A DNA stretch of 64,000 nucleotides from positions 1 to 64,000 of the forward strand of contig NZ_FOLP01000025.1 in assembly GCF_900112425.1 (NCBI RefSeq), written 5' to 3'. A program made the position numbers and the translations under genes. This document shows positions 33,445 to 43,343 of this stretch, one piece after another (position 1 is the first letter of the stretch; the number at the start of each line of letters is the position of its first letter). The notes below the pieces were generated by a model. It was not told where the DNA came from. It made no database searches and saw nothing but the letters and a program-made list of their open reading frames with translations. The DNA is from Variovorax sp. OK212 (GTDB lineage: Bacteria > Pseudomonadota > Gammaproteobacteria > Burkholderiales > Burkholderiaceae_C).

Positions 33445-36400
33445 TTACCAGCGCATCTTCAAGCCCACGCTCGCGTTCACGCCACCCTCGGTGCGCGTGT
33501 TGCCGCCGCTGGCGTTCAGTTGCCCGATTTCGCCATACAGGCTGGTGCGCTCGCTCAGCGCCAGCGTGGCGCCCATGGCCACTTCCGTGCGCGTGCCGCC
33601 GGTGGGCGTGCCGATCACGGTGAGCGCAGCCGGCGTGCGGTAGCTGGCGCTGTCCGTGCCGTTCGGGCTCTTGTAGACATTCAGGCGGCCATAGGGCTTC
33701 AGCGTGCCGATGGCGGTGGCCAGTTCGCCTTGCACCCGGATGCCGGTGCGCAGGCTCCAGCCGCTCTTCGTGTTCTGGCCCACGGTGGTGAGGCCGCCCA
33801 GGGCGAGATCGTTCAGGTCGAGCGATTGGTGAATGAGCTGCAGCTGCGGCTCGACGCGCCAGCCCGGCGCGAGCTCGAAGGACTGCCCAACTTCCAGCGA
33901 GGCGAGCAGGCTCGACCCCTTGCCGTTGGCACTGCTGCTCGTGATCGCCTCCACGCCATAGCGGTGGCGTGCGGCCTGCAGCACGGCTTCGGCGTACAGA
34001 CCGCTGCTGCCCTGGTAGCTGCCGTAGGCGCCCAGGTACTGGTTCCTCAGGGTGTTGCGCCCGGCCTGCAGGTTCGCGATGCCGCGTGCGAAACCGCTGG
34101 CGCTCATGTCGCCGTCGAGCTGGCCGACGTAGACGCCGACCTGCCATTGCGCATCGGCGCTGCCGCCGACGAAGAGGTCGGTGCCGGCCTGGAAGCCGGT
34201 GAGGCGCCCGCGGCTGTGCGGGCTGACGGCGCCGCCCTGGGCGATGTCGCGCTGCACGCTGAGGACGCGGCCCCAGGCCTGGCGGGAGCCTGCAGGCGCA
34301 TTGGCGCCCACGCTGTCGCCCACACGTTGACTGCGGTTGGCCAGCATCGCGAGGTTGGCTTCGCGCAGTTGCTCGGGCAGCGCGGCGATCAACGGGACTT
34401 CGGCGCGGTACAGGGGCGCGGATGGTCCGGGCGTGCCGGAGCCCACGGGGTTCGCGGGGCTCACGGGGTCTGCGGGGTTCATCGGGTCCACGGGGGGGAC
34501 GTTCGAGTTCAGCCACGCACCGCTGGCGTTGGCGGTCAGGCGGTATTCGAAGGCGCCGGCATCGACGTGGCCGCCAGGCAGGCTGAACGCGTTGGCCTCT
34601 ATGCGCGCGCCCTTCTCGGTCACGACCACCGGGATGCCGTTGCCCGTGGTGAGCGCGCCCAGGCCGGCGACGTTCGTCACCTTCACCTGGGTGCTGCCGC
34701 TGGCCACCGCGCCGGCACCGCTCAGCAGGAGCCGATCGCTGATGCTGGTGCTGTCGCCCAGCGCTGTGGCGACCTGCAGCACGCCGTTGTTGCCCACGTA
34801 GGGGCCGGTGACGGTGAGCGTGCTGCCCACGGCACCGCCAGCGCTGCGCAGGTTGACGGTGCCGGCATTGGCGAGAGCGGCGACGGTCTGGTTGAAGCCG
34901 TCCGTATCGAGGGTGGCGCCGGCGGCCACGCTGTGCGCGCTGCTCGAGGCGAATGTGTTCGCGGCGCCTGCCCTCAAGGTGCCTGCGGCCACGTTCGTGG
35001 CGCCGGTGTAGACGTTCGCGCCAGCAAGGGTCAGGGTGCCCGTGCCCTGCTTGGTGAGAAAGCCGCCACCCGAGATCACGCCGGCGAGGGTTTCGTTGAA
35101 GGCACCGGTGTCGATCACCGGATCGTTGCTGCCGGTCATGTGGATGGCGTTGGCGATGGTCAGGCCATCGGCAGCAAAGCCAAGGGTGGTGCCGTCGTCC
35201 ATGGACAGCGTGCCCGTGCCCAGGGCCATGCTGTCGCCGAGGTTCAAGCGGCCGGCCTTGAGGGACGTGCCGCCTGAACGCGCGCTGGCCCGGTCCAGCG
35301 TCCAGGTGCCGCTGCCCTGCTTGATGAGGGTGCCGTTGAAAATGGTGGCGCCTGTGACGGCATCGGAATACCGCTGCGACCCTGCGCCGTCCAGCGTCAG
35401 CGTGGTGGCGGCGTTGGTGCCGATGCGCAGGTCGCCCGTGACGCTGGAGCCGGTATACAAGGTGATCTTGTGGGTGCCGGTGCCATCCAGGAACACATTG
35501 CCGAACATCTGGCCTGAGTTGCTGAGCGTCACATCGCCTCTGAACGCATGGACCGCTACGCCTTGTCCCTTGATGGTCGAGCCGACGCCGTTGATCACCG
35601 TCGCTGTGTTGGTCGAGGTGTTGATGCCCGTGCCCCCCCCTTCGATGCGTCCGCCGCCGGTGTTGCTGACGATGGCGTCGCCCCCTTCGATATAGACGCC
35701 TGAAGCGGTCTGCATGTCGGCAAAGATCGTGCTCGCGATGTTGCTGACCTTGCCGCCCGCGTACATCGCCACACCCGCAAACCGGCCCGAGACCATGCCG
35801 CCGCCCGTGTTGTTGACCGTTCCTGCTGCGCCGCTTGTCTCGATGGCGTTCCCAGTGGTGAGGGCGCGGACCTTGCCGCCCTGGTTGTTCACCGTGCCGC
35901 CCTGATCCATCATCACCCCCTGCGAGTATCCGGAAATCACCCCATCGGCCAGGTTGTTGACGATGGCGCCGCCAGTTTGAGAGTGCACGGCCGCGGAATC
36001 TGGGGCCGTGCGTTCGATCAAGCCAGCGTTGTCCAGCCTGCCCAGGTTGTTCAGGATGATCTCGTTGGCGATGCTCAGCCCCGAGGCAATCTGCAGCCTG
36101 GCGCCGAAATCGCCTGCGTTGTCCACCGTCACGGTGCCGGTGCCCAGCGCCGTGTTGCTGCCGGCCACCAGCGTACCGCCATGCACGGCGGTACCGCCGG
36201 TGTAGCTGTTGTTTCCGCTCAGCACCAGGGTGCCGCGGTCGCGCTTGTCCAGCTGGCCGTCGCCATCGATGGCTACCGCGATGCGGGCCGTCACGCCTGG
36301 GTCCACGCGGATCTGTGCATAGCCGTCGCTGTCATTGAGCGCCGTCAGTTTCCCGCCGGCGCCGCTTACCAGTTCATAGCCGTCCACTGCGAATTGCAGG

Positions 36401-39400
36401 CCACTGAATTTTTGCGCACCGTTCATGGTGACGGTGCCACCGGTGCCGTTGAACACGCCGAAGTCGTGCGCCCAGGCCTGGCTCGCCGTGCCGTCGGTCG
36501 TGGTCCAGTTGCTGTCGCCTGCATTCCAGACGCCGCTGCCGCCGTTGACCTTGCCATTGGGCTGCAGCACATTGCCATTCCAGAACCGCAAGGTGCCGGA
36601 GCTGGAGCCCACCACCAGGTTGACCTGCTTGTCGACGCTGGTCTGCACCGCCATGTCGCCGGCCTTGTAGCCCAGGGGCAGGTTGCCCAGGTCCAGGCCG
36701 TTGTCGGTGAGGCTGCCGCCGTAGTCGATCAATCGGTAGGCACCACGCCCGAAGCCGCCCGCGTCGGTGACGTTCAGCTTGCCATCCAGCGTCAAGTCGC
36801 CGGCGAGGTTGAGCAAGCGGGTGTCCGACGGCGCGCCCAGGGCCACGTCCAGGTTGCTGTTCGCACCAAGCACCAGCGAGGCTGCCGACAGGGTGCTGCC
36901 GCTGAGCAAGGCCAGATGGCCGCCGTCGGCGATTTTCACTGCCCCGGCCAGGGTGCCACCACCGGCCAGGGTCGCACCGCTGAGGACGTTGACACTTGCA
37001 CTGTCCAGCCGGGTGCCGACATTCAACGTGCCGCCTTCAACGCGGGCGTTCCCGGTGGTCAGGCCGTTCTGGGTCTGGTCCAGCGTCCAGTTGCCAAGAC
37101 CTCGCTTGACGAGGCTGCCAGTGAAGGTGGTAGTGCCGGTGACGGCCTTGGCGTAGAGCTGATCACCCACACCGTCCAACGTCAGCGTGGAAGCCTGGGA
37201 ATTCGCCTGCAATCGGCCCATGATGCTGGAGCCCGTGTACAGCGTGACCTCGTGGGCTTCATTGGCCTCGGAGGAGGGCAGGTTCACGTCGCCAATCAGC
37301 TTGCCTGCATTGCGTAGCGTGACGGCGGTGCCTCCGGCGTTCGAAGCCACCGCCACGCCTGCTGTCCCCTCGATCGTCGAATCGGCATCGTTGATCAGCG
37401 TGCCGCCCGAGACAAGGAACACGCCGCTCGCCTTGCCGGTGATTTTTCCGCCGCCCCTGTTGGTGACTGTTGTCCCGCTGTTTTGGACGTACACGGCATT
37501 GCCGATGGAGGCCGTGATAGCGGCCCCGTTGTTGTCTACCGTGTTGCCGCCGCTGCCCCACACCGCTACGCCGGCTTGTACGCCCGAGATCGTGCCGCCC
37601 AATGTGTTGTTGACCGTGGCGGCTACCCCCCCCGTCACGGCGCCATAGCTACCTGCGGCGTTGGCTTGGATCGTGCCGCCTGTGTTCGTCACCGTGCCCC
37701 CATCGGCCAGGTCCACGCCACGTTTGTCGCCCTCGACCCGTCCGGTGGCCGCGTTGTTCACCGTGGCACCGCCTGTCTCTGAAATCACTGCCTTCTGGCC
37801 CGCAGCCGTTTGCGAAATGGTGCCCGCGTTGTTCAGCGTACCCGTGTTGTTGACGATGACCGCGTTACCGATGCTGACACCCGAGTCGACCGCCAGGGTG
37901 GCGCCGAGACGGTCTGTGTTGTCCACGGTCACGGTGCCGCTGCCCAGACCCGAACCGTGGGCAACTGCCAGCGTGCCTGCGGCGACCTGCGTAGCGCCGC
38001 CGCGCGTCATGGCCTTGTCCAGTGTCCAGGTGCCCATGCCCTGCTTGACGAGGGTGCCGGCGCTGAAGCTGGTGTTGTCGCCGACAGCATTGGAGTAGAA
38101 CTGCTGGCCCGTACCGTCCAGGGTGAGCGTGGACGCGGCGTTGCTGCCTATGCCCAGGCTTCCGGTGATGCTGGAGCCAGTGAACAGCGTGACCTGATGT
38201 GCTTGGGGCGGGTTCCGGAAATTCAGATTCACGCCGCCGATCAGCTGGCCCTTGTTGGTGAGCCTGGTGCCTCCGGACATGACGATCACCGCCGTATTGG
38301 CCTTGATCACTGAACCGACATCGTTGAGTATTTCGCCGCCGTTGTACAGGACGACGCCGCCATTGACGCCCTCAATCGTCGCGCCGTTCAGGTTGTTGAC
38401 GACGCCCAATGCCGTGCTGCTCAATGCGCCGATCGACACCCCCACGCTGCCGTTCGCGTCGGCGCTGATCTTGCTCGCGAGACCGTCATTGATCACGCTG
38501 CCCCCGGCGCCGAGGTAGACGCCCGATGCCTTGCCGGCGATGCTTGCGCCGGCCTCATTGGTGACAGTCACGGAGGCTGTGGCAGATGTCGCGTACACGC
38601 CGTAGCCGAGGCTTGCGTTGGCGCCCGAACTGATGGCGCTGCCGGCGCCGGTATTGCGTACCGAGCCACCGCCGGTCAGCCAGATGCCGGCCTCCCCGCC
38701 TGCGATCGTGCCGCCTGTCTGGTTTGTCACCGTGCCAACGCCGTTGGTGACCTTGACACCCATGGTGTTGGTGCCTGTGGCCGCAAGACGGCCACCGGTA
38801 TTGTTGATGGTGCCCCCTCCGGCCTTCGTTTCGACGGCAATCTGGTTCGCACCCGTGCGCGTGACGGTGCCCGAATTGTTCAGCGTGCCCCCGTTGTTGA
38901 CGACGACCTGGTTGGTGATGCTGAAGCCAGCGTCGACCTGCAGCGTGGCAGCGGCCTTGCCCGTGTCGTCCACGGTGACGCTGCCCGTGCCCAGCGCCGT
39001 GTTGTTGGCGACAACCAGCGTTCCCGCGGCGACCTGCGTGGCGCCGCTGCGCGTCATGGCCTTGTCCAGGGTCCAGGTGCCGCTGCCGACCTTGACCACG
39101 CTGCCCGAGCCGAGCGTGGTGGTGCCGGTCACGGCGTTCGAATAAAGCTGATCGCCCAGGCCGTCCAGCGTGAGCGTGGAGGCGGCGTTGGTGCCGATGC
39201 CCAGGTTGCCCGTGATGCTGGAACCAGTGAACAGCGTGACCTTGTTGGTGCTGGCGCCGCGCAGCACCACATTGCCCACGAGGGCGCCAGCGTTGCTGAG
39301 TGTCGCGTTCCCGGCAATGACTTCCACCGCCGACTTGCCCTGGATGGTGGCGCCGGCGCCGTTGATCACCGTGCCCCCATTGATCAGGCGCACGCCTGCC

Positions 39401-40917
39401 GCGGGGCCCTTGATGAGGCTGCCCGCGCCGGTGTTGGTGACCGTGCCCGGCGCGCCACTGATGCCCACGCCAGCGGCAAGCGGGTCCATCCCATCGGCGC
39501 TGATCGTGCTGGCGGTGTTGGTGATCGTGCCGCCGTCGGCAAGGCTCACTCCGTAGAGCTTGCCCATGATGGTGCCGCCGCCCTGGTTGGTGACGGTGCC
39601 CAGGCCGCCGACGATCGCCACGCCGTGGCCGCCATCGAGGTTCTTCCCGTCCGTGGTCGCGCGGATGGTGCCGCCGGTGTTGGTCACGTCACCACTGAAG
39701 TCGAGCAGCACGCCGGCGGCCCCGCCCGTGATCGTTCCGGCCTGCGTGTTGACGACCGCTCCTGCGGCGGTGCCGAAGTACACGCCCATTCCATCCGCGG
39801 CAGTTGTGCTGATCTCGCCGCTGTTGGTCACCGTGCCATTGCCATTGAGCTGCACACCGGTTCCCGCGCCGGTGATCTTCCCCCCCGCCTGGTTGTTCAC
39901 CGTGAGGGTGTCGCCCGGGTCCGCATACAGGTAGATGGCCCGTCCGCCGCTGCCAGGCGCCTGGATGGTGCCGGAGTTGGTGACCTGCGCAGTTCCGCCG
40001 CCGATGACCACTCCCTGGCCGTCGACGCCGCTGGCCTCGATCGTGCCGCTGTTGGTCACCGTGCCATTGCCGCCGCTGATGGCCACGCCTGTACCCCCAA
40101 CACCGCTCGCGCCGATGACGCTGCCTGCGCCGATGTTGCTGACCGTGCCACCGGCTTCCATATTGACGCCGGACCGGACACCTGTGATGAGGCCGGCATT
40201 CTTGTTGGTGACGTCCCCCGGCGCGTCGTGGATGTACACGGCCGAGCCGTCACTGCCAGTGGCCTCGATGGTGCTGGCATCGTTGGTCACGCTGCCGCCT
40301 GCGGCGAGTTGCACGCCGATGCTTTGCGCCGTGATCGTGCCGCCGGCCTCGTTGGTGACGGTGCCTGTCTTGCCCCAGATGTACACACCCTTGTCGTCAC
40401 CATCTGCGGCCGCGGCGCTGATGGTGCCACCCGTGTTGGTCACCGTGCCGCCGTCGCTCAGGCTCACGCCGATATATTCGCCGACGATCCGTCCAGTGGC
40501 GGCGTTGTTCACCGTGGCGCCGCCCACATCGGAGCGGACCGCCGTATCGTCCACGGCGGTTCGCGAGATGGTGCCCGCGTTGTTCAGCGTGCCCCCGTTG
40601 TTGAGGATGATTTCGTTGCCGATGCTGACGCCGGAATTGATCTTCAGCGTGGCATTGCGATTGAGCGTGTTGTCCACGACGACGGAATCGGCGCCAAGCT
40701 GGGCGTCGGAGCCGACCACCAGAGGTCCGTCATCCACGATGGTCTGGGCATGGCTGCCCGCGCCTGTCAACGCCAGCGCCGCAACGGCCAGTGCACGCAC
40801 CGCCGCGCCGCGACTGCGACCGCCGCGCCCGCGCTTGCCGCGACCACGGACGACTTCCGATACGGCAACCCACGCGCCGATGGAACGGTTCCAGACACTC
40901 CGATAGCTGATGTTCAT
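33445..40917 (-). CDS. Giant ESPR-type autotransporter, 2490 aa
   Basis: The extended signal peptide region is MNISYRSVWNRSIGAWVAVS, then a basic stretch and a hydrophobic core ending near GAGSHAQ. The passenger is built of four long homologous modules of beta-helix repeats (INNTGG, VTNTGGTI, GSGTWTLDKAMTRSG). The last ~280 residues are the outer-membrane barrel (RQAWGRVLSVQRD, GRLTGFQAGTDL, TSLYGEIGQL), ending in the terminal residues MRW. A PVDPMNPADPVSPANPVG linker precedes the barrel. The start follows AGAGATTTCCTGTC; an in-frame ATG 18 codons upstream is unlikely. A LacI-type palindrome lies 74 bp upstream. The passenger's target is unknown; an adhesin role is typical but unproven. Confidence 0.93.
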   Translation of the reverse strand: MNISYRSVWNRSIGAWVAVSEVVRGRGKRGRGGRSRGAAVRALAVAALALTGAGSHAQTIVDDGPLVVGSDAQLGADSVVVDNTLNRNATLKINSGVSIGNEIILNNGGTLNNAGTISRTAVDDTAVRSDVGGATVNNAATGRIVGEYIGVSLSDGGTVTNTGGTISAAAADGDDKGVYIWGKTGTVTNEAGGTITAQSIGVQLAAGGSVTNDASTIEATGSDGSAVYIHDAPGDVTNKNAGLITGVRSGVNMEAGGTVSNIGAGSVIGASGVGGTGVAISGGNGTVTNSGTIEASGVDGQGVVIGGGTAQVTNSGTIQAPGSGGRAIYLYADPGDTLTVNNQAGGKITGAGTGVQLNGNGTVTNSGEISTTAADGMGVYFGTAAGAVVNTQAGTITGGAAGVLLDFSGDVTNTGGTIRATTDGKNLDGGHGVAIVGGLGTVTNQGGGTIMGKLYGVSLADGGTITNTASTISADGMDPLAAGVGISGAPGTVTNTGAGSLIKGPAAGVRLINGGTVINGAGATIQGKSAVEVIAGNATLSNAGALVGNVVLRGASTNKVTLFTGSSITGNLGIGTNAASTLTLDGLGDQLYSNAVTGTTTLGSGSVVKVGSGTWTLDKAMTRSGATQVAAGTLVVANNTALGTGSVTVDDTGKAAATLQVDAGFSITNQVVVNNGGTLNNSGTVTRTGANQIAVETKAGGGTINNTGGRLAATGTNTMGVKVTNGVGTVTNQTGGTIAGGEAGIWLTGGGSVRNTGAGSAISSGANASLGYGVYATSATASVTVTNEAGASIAGKASGVYLGAGGSVINDGLASKISADANGSVGVSIGALSSTALGVVNNLNGATIEGVNGGVVLYNGGEILNDVGSVIKANTAVIVMSGGTRLTNKGQLIGGVNLNFRNPPQAHQVTLFTGSSITGSLGIGSNAASTLTLDGTGQQFYSNAVGDNTSFSAGTLVKQGMGTWTLDKAMTRGGATQVAAGTLAVAHGSGLGSGTVTVDNTDRLGATLAVDSGVSIGNAVIVNNTGTLNNAGTISQTAAGQKAVISETGGATVNNAATGRVEGDKRGVDLADGGTVTNTGGTIQANAAGSYGAVTGGVAATVNNTLGGTISGVQAGVAVWGSGGNTVDNNGAAITASIGNAVYVQNSGTTVTNRGGGKITGKASGVFLVSGGTLINDADSTIEGTAGVAVASNAGGTAVTLRNAGKLIGDVNLPSSEANEAHEVTLYTGSSIMGRLQANSQASTLTLDGVGDQLYAKAVTGTTTFTGSLVKRGLGNWTLDQTQNGLTTGNARVEGGTLNVGTRLDSASVNVLSGATLAGGGTLAGAVKIADGGHLALLSGSTLSAASLVLGANSNLDVALGAPSDTRLLNLAGDLTLDGKLNVTDAGGFGRGAYRLIDYGGSLTDNGLDLGNLPLGYKAGDMAVQTSVDKQVNLVVGSSSGTLRFWNGNVLQPNGKVNGGSGVWNAGDSNWTTTDGTASQAWAHDFGVFNGTGGTVTMNGAQKFSGLQFAVDGYELVSGAGGKLTALNDSDGYAQIRVDPGVTARIAVAIDGDGQLDKRDRGTLVLSGNNSYTGGTAVHGGTLVAGSNTALGTGTVTVDNAGDFGARLQIASGLSIANEIILNNLGRLDNAGLIERTAPDSAAVHSQTGGAIVNNLADGVISGYSQGVMMDQGGTVNNQGGKVRALTTGNAIETSGAAGTVNNTGGGMVSGRFAGVAMYAGGKVSNIASTIFADMQTASGVYIEGGDAIVSNTGGGRIEGGGTGINTSTNTATVINGVGSTIKGQGVAVHAFRGDVTLSNSGQMFGNVFLDGTGTHKITLYTGSSVTGDLRIGTNAATTLTLDGAGSQRYSDAVTGATIFNGTLIKQGSGTWTLDRASARSGGTSLKAGRLNLGDSMALGTGTLSMDDGTTLGFAADGLTIANAIHMTGSNDPVIDTGAFNETLAGVISGGGFLTKQGTGTLTLAGANVYTGATNVAAGTLRAGAANTFASSSAHSVAAGATLDTDGFNQTVAALANAGTVNLRSAGGAVGSTLTVTGPYVGNNGVLQVATALGDSTSISDRLLLSGAGAVASGSTQVKVTNVAGLGALTTGNGIPVVVTEKGARIEANAFSLPGGHVDAGAFEYRLTANASGAWLNSNVPPVDPMNPADPVSPANPVGSGTPGPSAPLYRAEVPLIAALPEQLREANLAMLANRSQRVGDSVGANAPAGSRQAWGRVLSVQRDIAQGGAVSPHSRGRLTGFQAGTDLFVGGSADAQWQVGVYVGQLDGDMSASGFARGIANLQAGRNTLRNQYLGAYGSYQGSSGLYAEAVLQAARHRYGVEAITSSSANGKGSSLLASLEVGQSFELAPGWRVEPQLQLIHQSLDLNDLALGGLTTVGQNTKSGWSLRTGIRVQGELATAIGTLKPYGRLNVYKSPNGTDSASYRTPAALTVIGTPTGGTRTEVAMGATLALSERTSLYGEIGQLNASGGNTRTEGGVNASVGLKMRW
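35000..40690 (-). repeat. Four long passenger modules within the giant autotransporter
   Basis: Module starts, recognisable as V-VDNT/AG ... SIGNEIILNNGGTLNNAG, lie near 40690, 38990, 37940 and 36145 (minus strand). The first three end in GTWTLDKAMTR or an equivalent and GATQVAAGTL. Lengths range from about 1.0 to 1.8 kb, so modules have gained or lost internal rungs. Confidence 0.8.
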
Positions 40918-40990
40918 GACAGGAAATCTCTCCAGATGCGCGAGCTGCCCACGCATGAGGAGCAGCCGCAAGACAAGGACTGGAATTATT

Positions 40991-41004
40991 GTAATACGTA
41001 TTAC
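40991..41004. promoter_or_regulatory. LacI-type operator palindrome upstream of the giant autotransporter
   Basis: GTAATACGTATTAC is a perfect 14-bp palindrome with a central CG, 74 bp before the autotransporter start and 62 bp after the last base of the receptor gene above it. It shares the 12-bp core TAATACGTATTA with the site at 42113-42128. Confidence 0.75.
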
Positions 41005-41065
41005 TTTGATGATTCAGTCGATCCCGAAGCAATCATCTGGCTGGCTGAAACCGGCTTGAGGCCAG

Positions 41066-42049
41066 TTACATCGGCTCGACCTGCGCAGCCTTTGCGAGCG
41101 CCTGCAGCTTCAAGGTGTCCGCGGCATAGAAACGCGCGGCGTCGAGCAGTGACATGGGCAGCGGGACGGCCCCCCCAGCAGCACCGATGGTCTTGCGCAC
41201 GTCCGCATTGCCGAGCGCCCGCGTGACGATCTTGTGCAGCTGCACGCTGGCACTCTCGCTCATCGCGGCAGGCACCAGCAGGCCGACCCAGATGCTCGGG
41301 CGACCGATGGCAGGTGCGGCTCGGCTTTCGTCGAAGGTCGCAGCGGCGGGGAACCGCTCGAGCCGCCGCGCGGACGAGACGCCCAGCACCTTCAACTTGC
41401 CGCCGGCGACCATGCTGCCCAGCAGCGCGTCGACGGGCATCACCGCGAAGTCGATGACGCCGCCCTGAAGGTCGGTCAGCATGGGCAAGCCCCCGCGGTA
41501 AGGCACGTGCGTAGCCTGGATGCCCGTCGCGGACAGCAACGTCTGCGTCACGAGGTGGAACAACGAGCCTTGCCCCGTGCTGCCGTAGCTCATGGGCCCT
41601 TCGCCGCCTTTGCGCGCCAGTGCAATGAGTTCGTCAAGATTGTTTGCAGGCAAGTCACGGCGCGCGTACAGCGCCAGCGGCGAATCGTTGATCAGGCCCA
41701 GGAGCCGGAAATCCGTGGGCTTGTATCGGACAGCGCGCAGGGTGAGCGGTGCGAGCACCGTCTCGGAGGGCGATCCCACGAAGAGCGTGCTGCCGTCGGG
41801 CACGGCCGCCAGCAAGCGGTTGGCGGCAATGGAGCCGCTGGCCCCGGCGACGTTTTCCACCACCGCGACACGCCCCAGCCCCTGACCCAGCGCCGGGGCA
41901 ACAGCCCGCGCGAACACATCCGTCACGCCTCCGGCAGGCTGCGCCACCAGGATGGTGAGAGTGCCGGTACCGGCGAGGGCGCGGGGGGCGCCGGCGAGCA
42001 GCGCTGCGCCCATGCCCGACAAGGCGATCGCACGGCGCGAGATGGTCAT
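41066..42049 (-). CDS. Bug/TctC-family tripartite tricarboxylate transporter receptor
   Basis: A periplasmic solute-binding protein of 327 residues. The leader MTISRRAIALSGMGAALLAG contains a twin-arginine pair followed by a hydrophobic stretch, so Tat export is possible. The Bug fold is shown by ILVAQPAGGVTDVFARAVAP, NVAGASGSIAANRLLAAVPDG, SYGSTGQGSLFHLVTQTLL and THVPYRGGLPMLTDLQGGVI. The start follows GAAGGATTCCGCC. No TctA/TctB membrane genes are adjacent, as is common for orphan Bug proteins. It is divergent from the LacI gene and probably controlled by it; the ligand, likely a carboxylate, is unknown. Confidence 0.92.
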   Translation of the reverse strand: MTISRRAIALSGMGAALLAGAPRALAGTGTLTILVAQPAGGVTDVFARAVAPALGQGLGRVAVVENVAGASGSIAANRLLAAVPDGSTLFVGSPSETVLAPLTLRAVRYKPTDFRLLGLINDSPLALYARRDLPANNLDELIALARKGGEGPMSYGSTGQGSLFHLVTQTLLSATGIQATHVPYRGGLPMLTDLQGGVIDFAVMPVDALLGSMVAGGKLKVLGVSSARRLERFPAAATFDESRAAPAIGRPSIWVGLLVPAAMSESASVQLHKIVTRALGNADVRKTIGAAGGAVPLPMSLLDAARFYAADTLKLQALAKAAQVEPM

Positions 42050-42112
42050 GGCGGAATCCTTCGTTTTTCGGGGCATCATCCGGACTGATACCTCTTGGAA
42101 TCGGAGGTTGGA

Positions 42113-42128
42113 AATAATACGTATTATT
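42113..42128. promoter_or_regulatory. LacI-type operator palindrome in the divergent Bug/LacI promoter region
   Basis: AATAATACGTATTATT is a perfect 16-bp palindrome with central CG, the hallmark of LacI/GalR-family sites. It ends 14 bp before the LacI start, so the regulator probably represses itself, and it lies 63 bp from the receptor start. Confidence 0.8.
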
Positions 42129-42142
42129 GGTGACAGTCAAGC

Positions 42143-43231
42143 ATGAAAAATCCCACGGCCGGCAAACCCGCTCCCATCGGGGCCGGCCCCTCGGGGGTAT
42201 CCGGCAGCAAGGCCAAGGCGCCTGCGCGGGGCCAGCGACGCCCCACGCAGCGTGACATTGCCCTTGCCACGGGCTTGTCGCAGACCGCCGTGTCCCTGGT
42301 ACTCAACCGCGTGGAGCCGTCCACGGTGTCGGCCGAGGCGCGCGAGCTGATCTTGCAGACCGCACAGCGGCTGGGCTATGTGCCCAACCGCATGGCCCGC
42401 AACCTCCAGTCCGCGCGAACGCACACGCTGGCGTGCATCATCCCGGACATCACGAACCCGACTTTTCCCGCCCTTGTGCGGGGTTTCCAGTCCGCTGCCG
42501 ACGCGGCAGGCTACGACACGATGATCTTCGACACCGACGGCACGCTCGAGCGCGAGCGCCGGGCGTTGCAGTGGCTGTCGCAGGGGCATGTGGACGGCGT
42601 GATGGCGCTGTTCTTTCACTTCGACGCAGCCGATCTGGCGCAGGCACTGCACGGTCGCGTTGCCGTGGTCCAGATGGTCAGCGAGTACCGGCCGTCCGGC
42701 GACATCGACCAGGTCTATATCGACAACGCAGCGGCCGCGCAGGCCATGACACAGGCCCTGATCGACAAAGGGCATCAGCGCATCGCCATGCTGTCCTGCC
42801 CGAGGGGCCCGGGCGCGGAACGCCAGCGAGGCTTTCATGCCGCGATGCAGAAGGCGGGGCTTTCAGCCAGTCTCATTACCGCCGACGACTTCACACAAGC
42901 GGCGGGCTTGCGTGCCATGCAAGCCGAGTTGGCAGAGCACTTCCATTGCAGCGCCGTGTTCGCGGCCAACGATCTGCTGGCGATCGGAGCCATGGCAGCG
43001 TTGCGCGCGGCAGGCCGACGCATTCCCGACGATGTCGCGGTGGCCGGCTTCGACGACATTCCCTCTGCGCAATTGCTGCACCCCGCCTTGACCACGGTGC
43101 GCCGCTTCGAACACGAGATGGGCCACTTTGCAGCCGAGTTGCTGATCGCACGGTTGGACGGCCTCGACGCGGACCAACCGGGCCGCGGCTTTGAGCGACC
43201 TTTCGAACTGGTCATGCGCGACTCGGCCTGA
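42143..43231 (+). CDS. LacI-family transcriptional regulator
   Basis: A 362-residue regulator. After a Gly/Pro/Lys-rich tail comes the helix-turn-helix TQRDIALATGLSQTAVSLVLN (about 35-55) and hinge YVPNRMARNLQS, then a periplasmic-binding-like sensor domain (LACIIPDITNPTFPALVRGF, VFAANDLLAIGAMAALRAAG, VAVAGFDDIPSAQLLHPALT). It is divergent from the Bug receptor, suggesting that it senses the same ligand or a metabolite of it. Two near-identical palindromes nearby are probable targets, one of them in front of the giant autotransporter. Confidence 0.93.
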   Translation: MKNPTAGKPAPIGAGPSGVSGSKAKAPARGQRRPTQRDIALATGLSQTAVSLVLNRVEPSTVSAEARELILQTAQRLGYVPNRMARNLQSARTHTLACIIPDITNPTFPALVRGFQSAADAAGYDTMIFDTDGTLERERRALQWLSQGHVDGVMALFFHFDAADLAQALHGRVAVVQMVSEYRPSGDIDQVYIDNAAAAQAMTQALIDKGHQRIAMLSCPRGPGAERQRGFHAAMQKAGLSASLITADDFTQAAGLRAMQAELAEHFHCSAVFAANDLLAIGAMAALRAAGRRIPDDVAVAGFDDIPSAQLLHPALTTVRRFEHEMGHFAAELLIARLDGLDADQPGRGFERPFELVMRDSA

Positions 43232-43343
43232 TGGCTTCTCGGAATTGAAGCCGCGTGATTCCTGAATCTTCCTGGATCACTACTGTTGGGTGCACCCTGC
43301 GCTGAAGACGGGCCGCGAAACTCGCAGCCCGCCAGACCAGCTG

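Noticed and set aside
31966..35277. 1103-codon plus-strand ORF across the kinase genes and the end of the giant autotransporter
   Set aside because: It lies opposite several unrelated, well-supported genes and has shadow-like composition.
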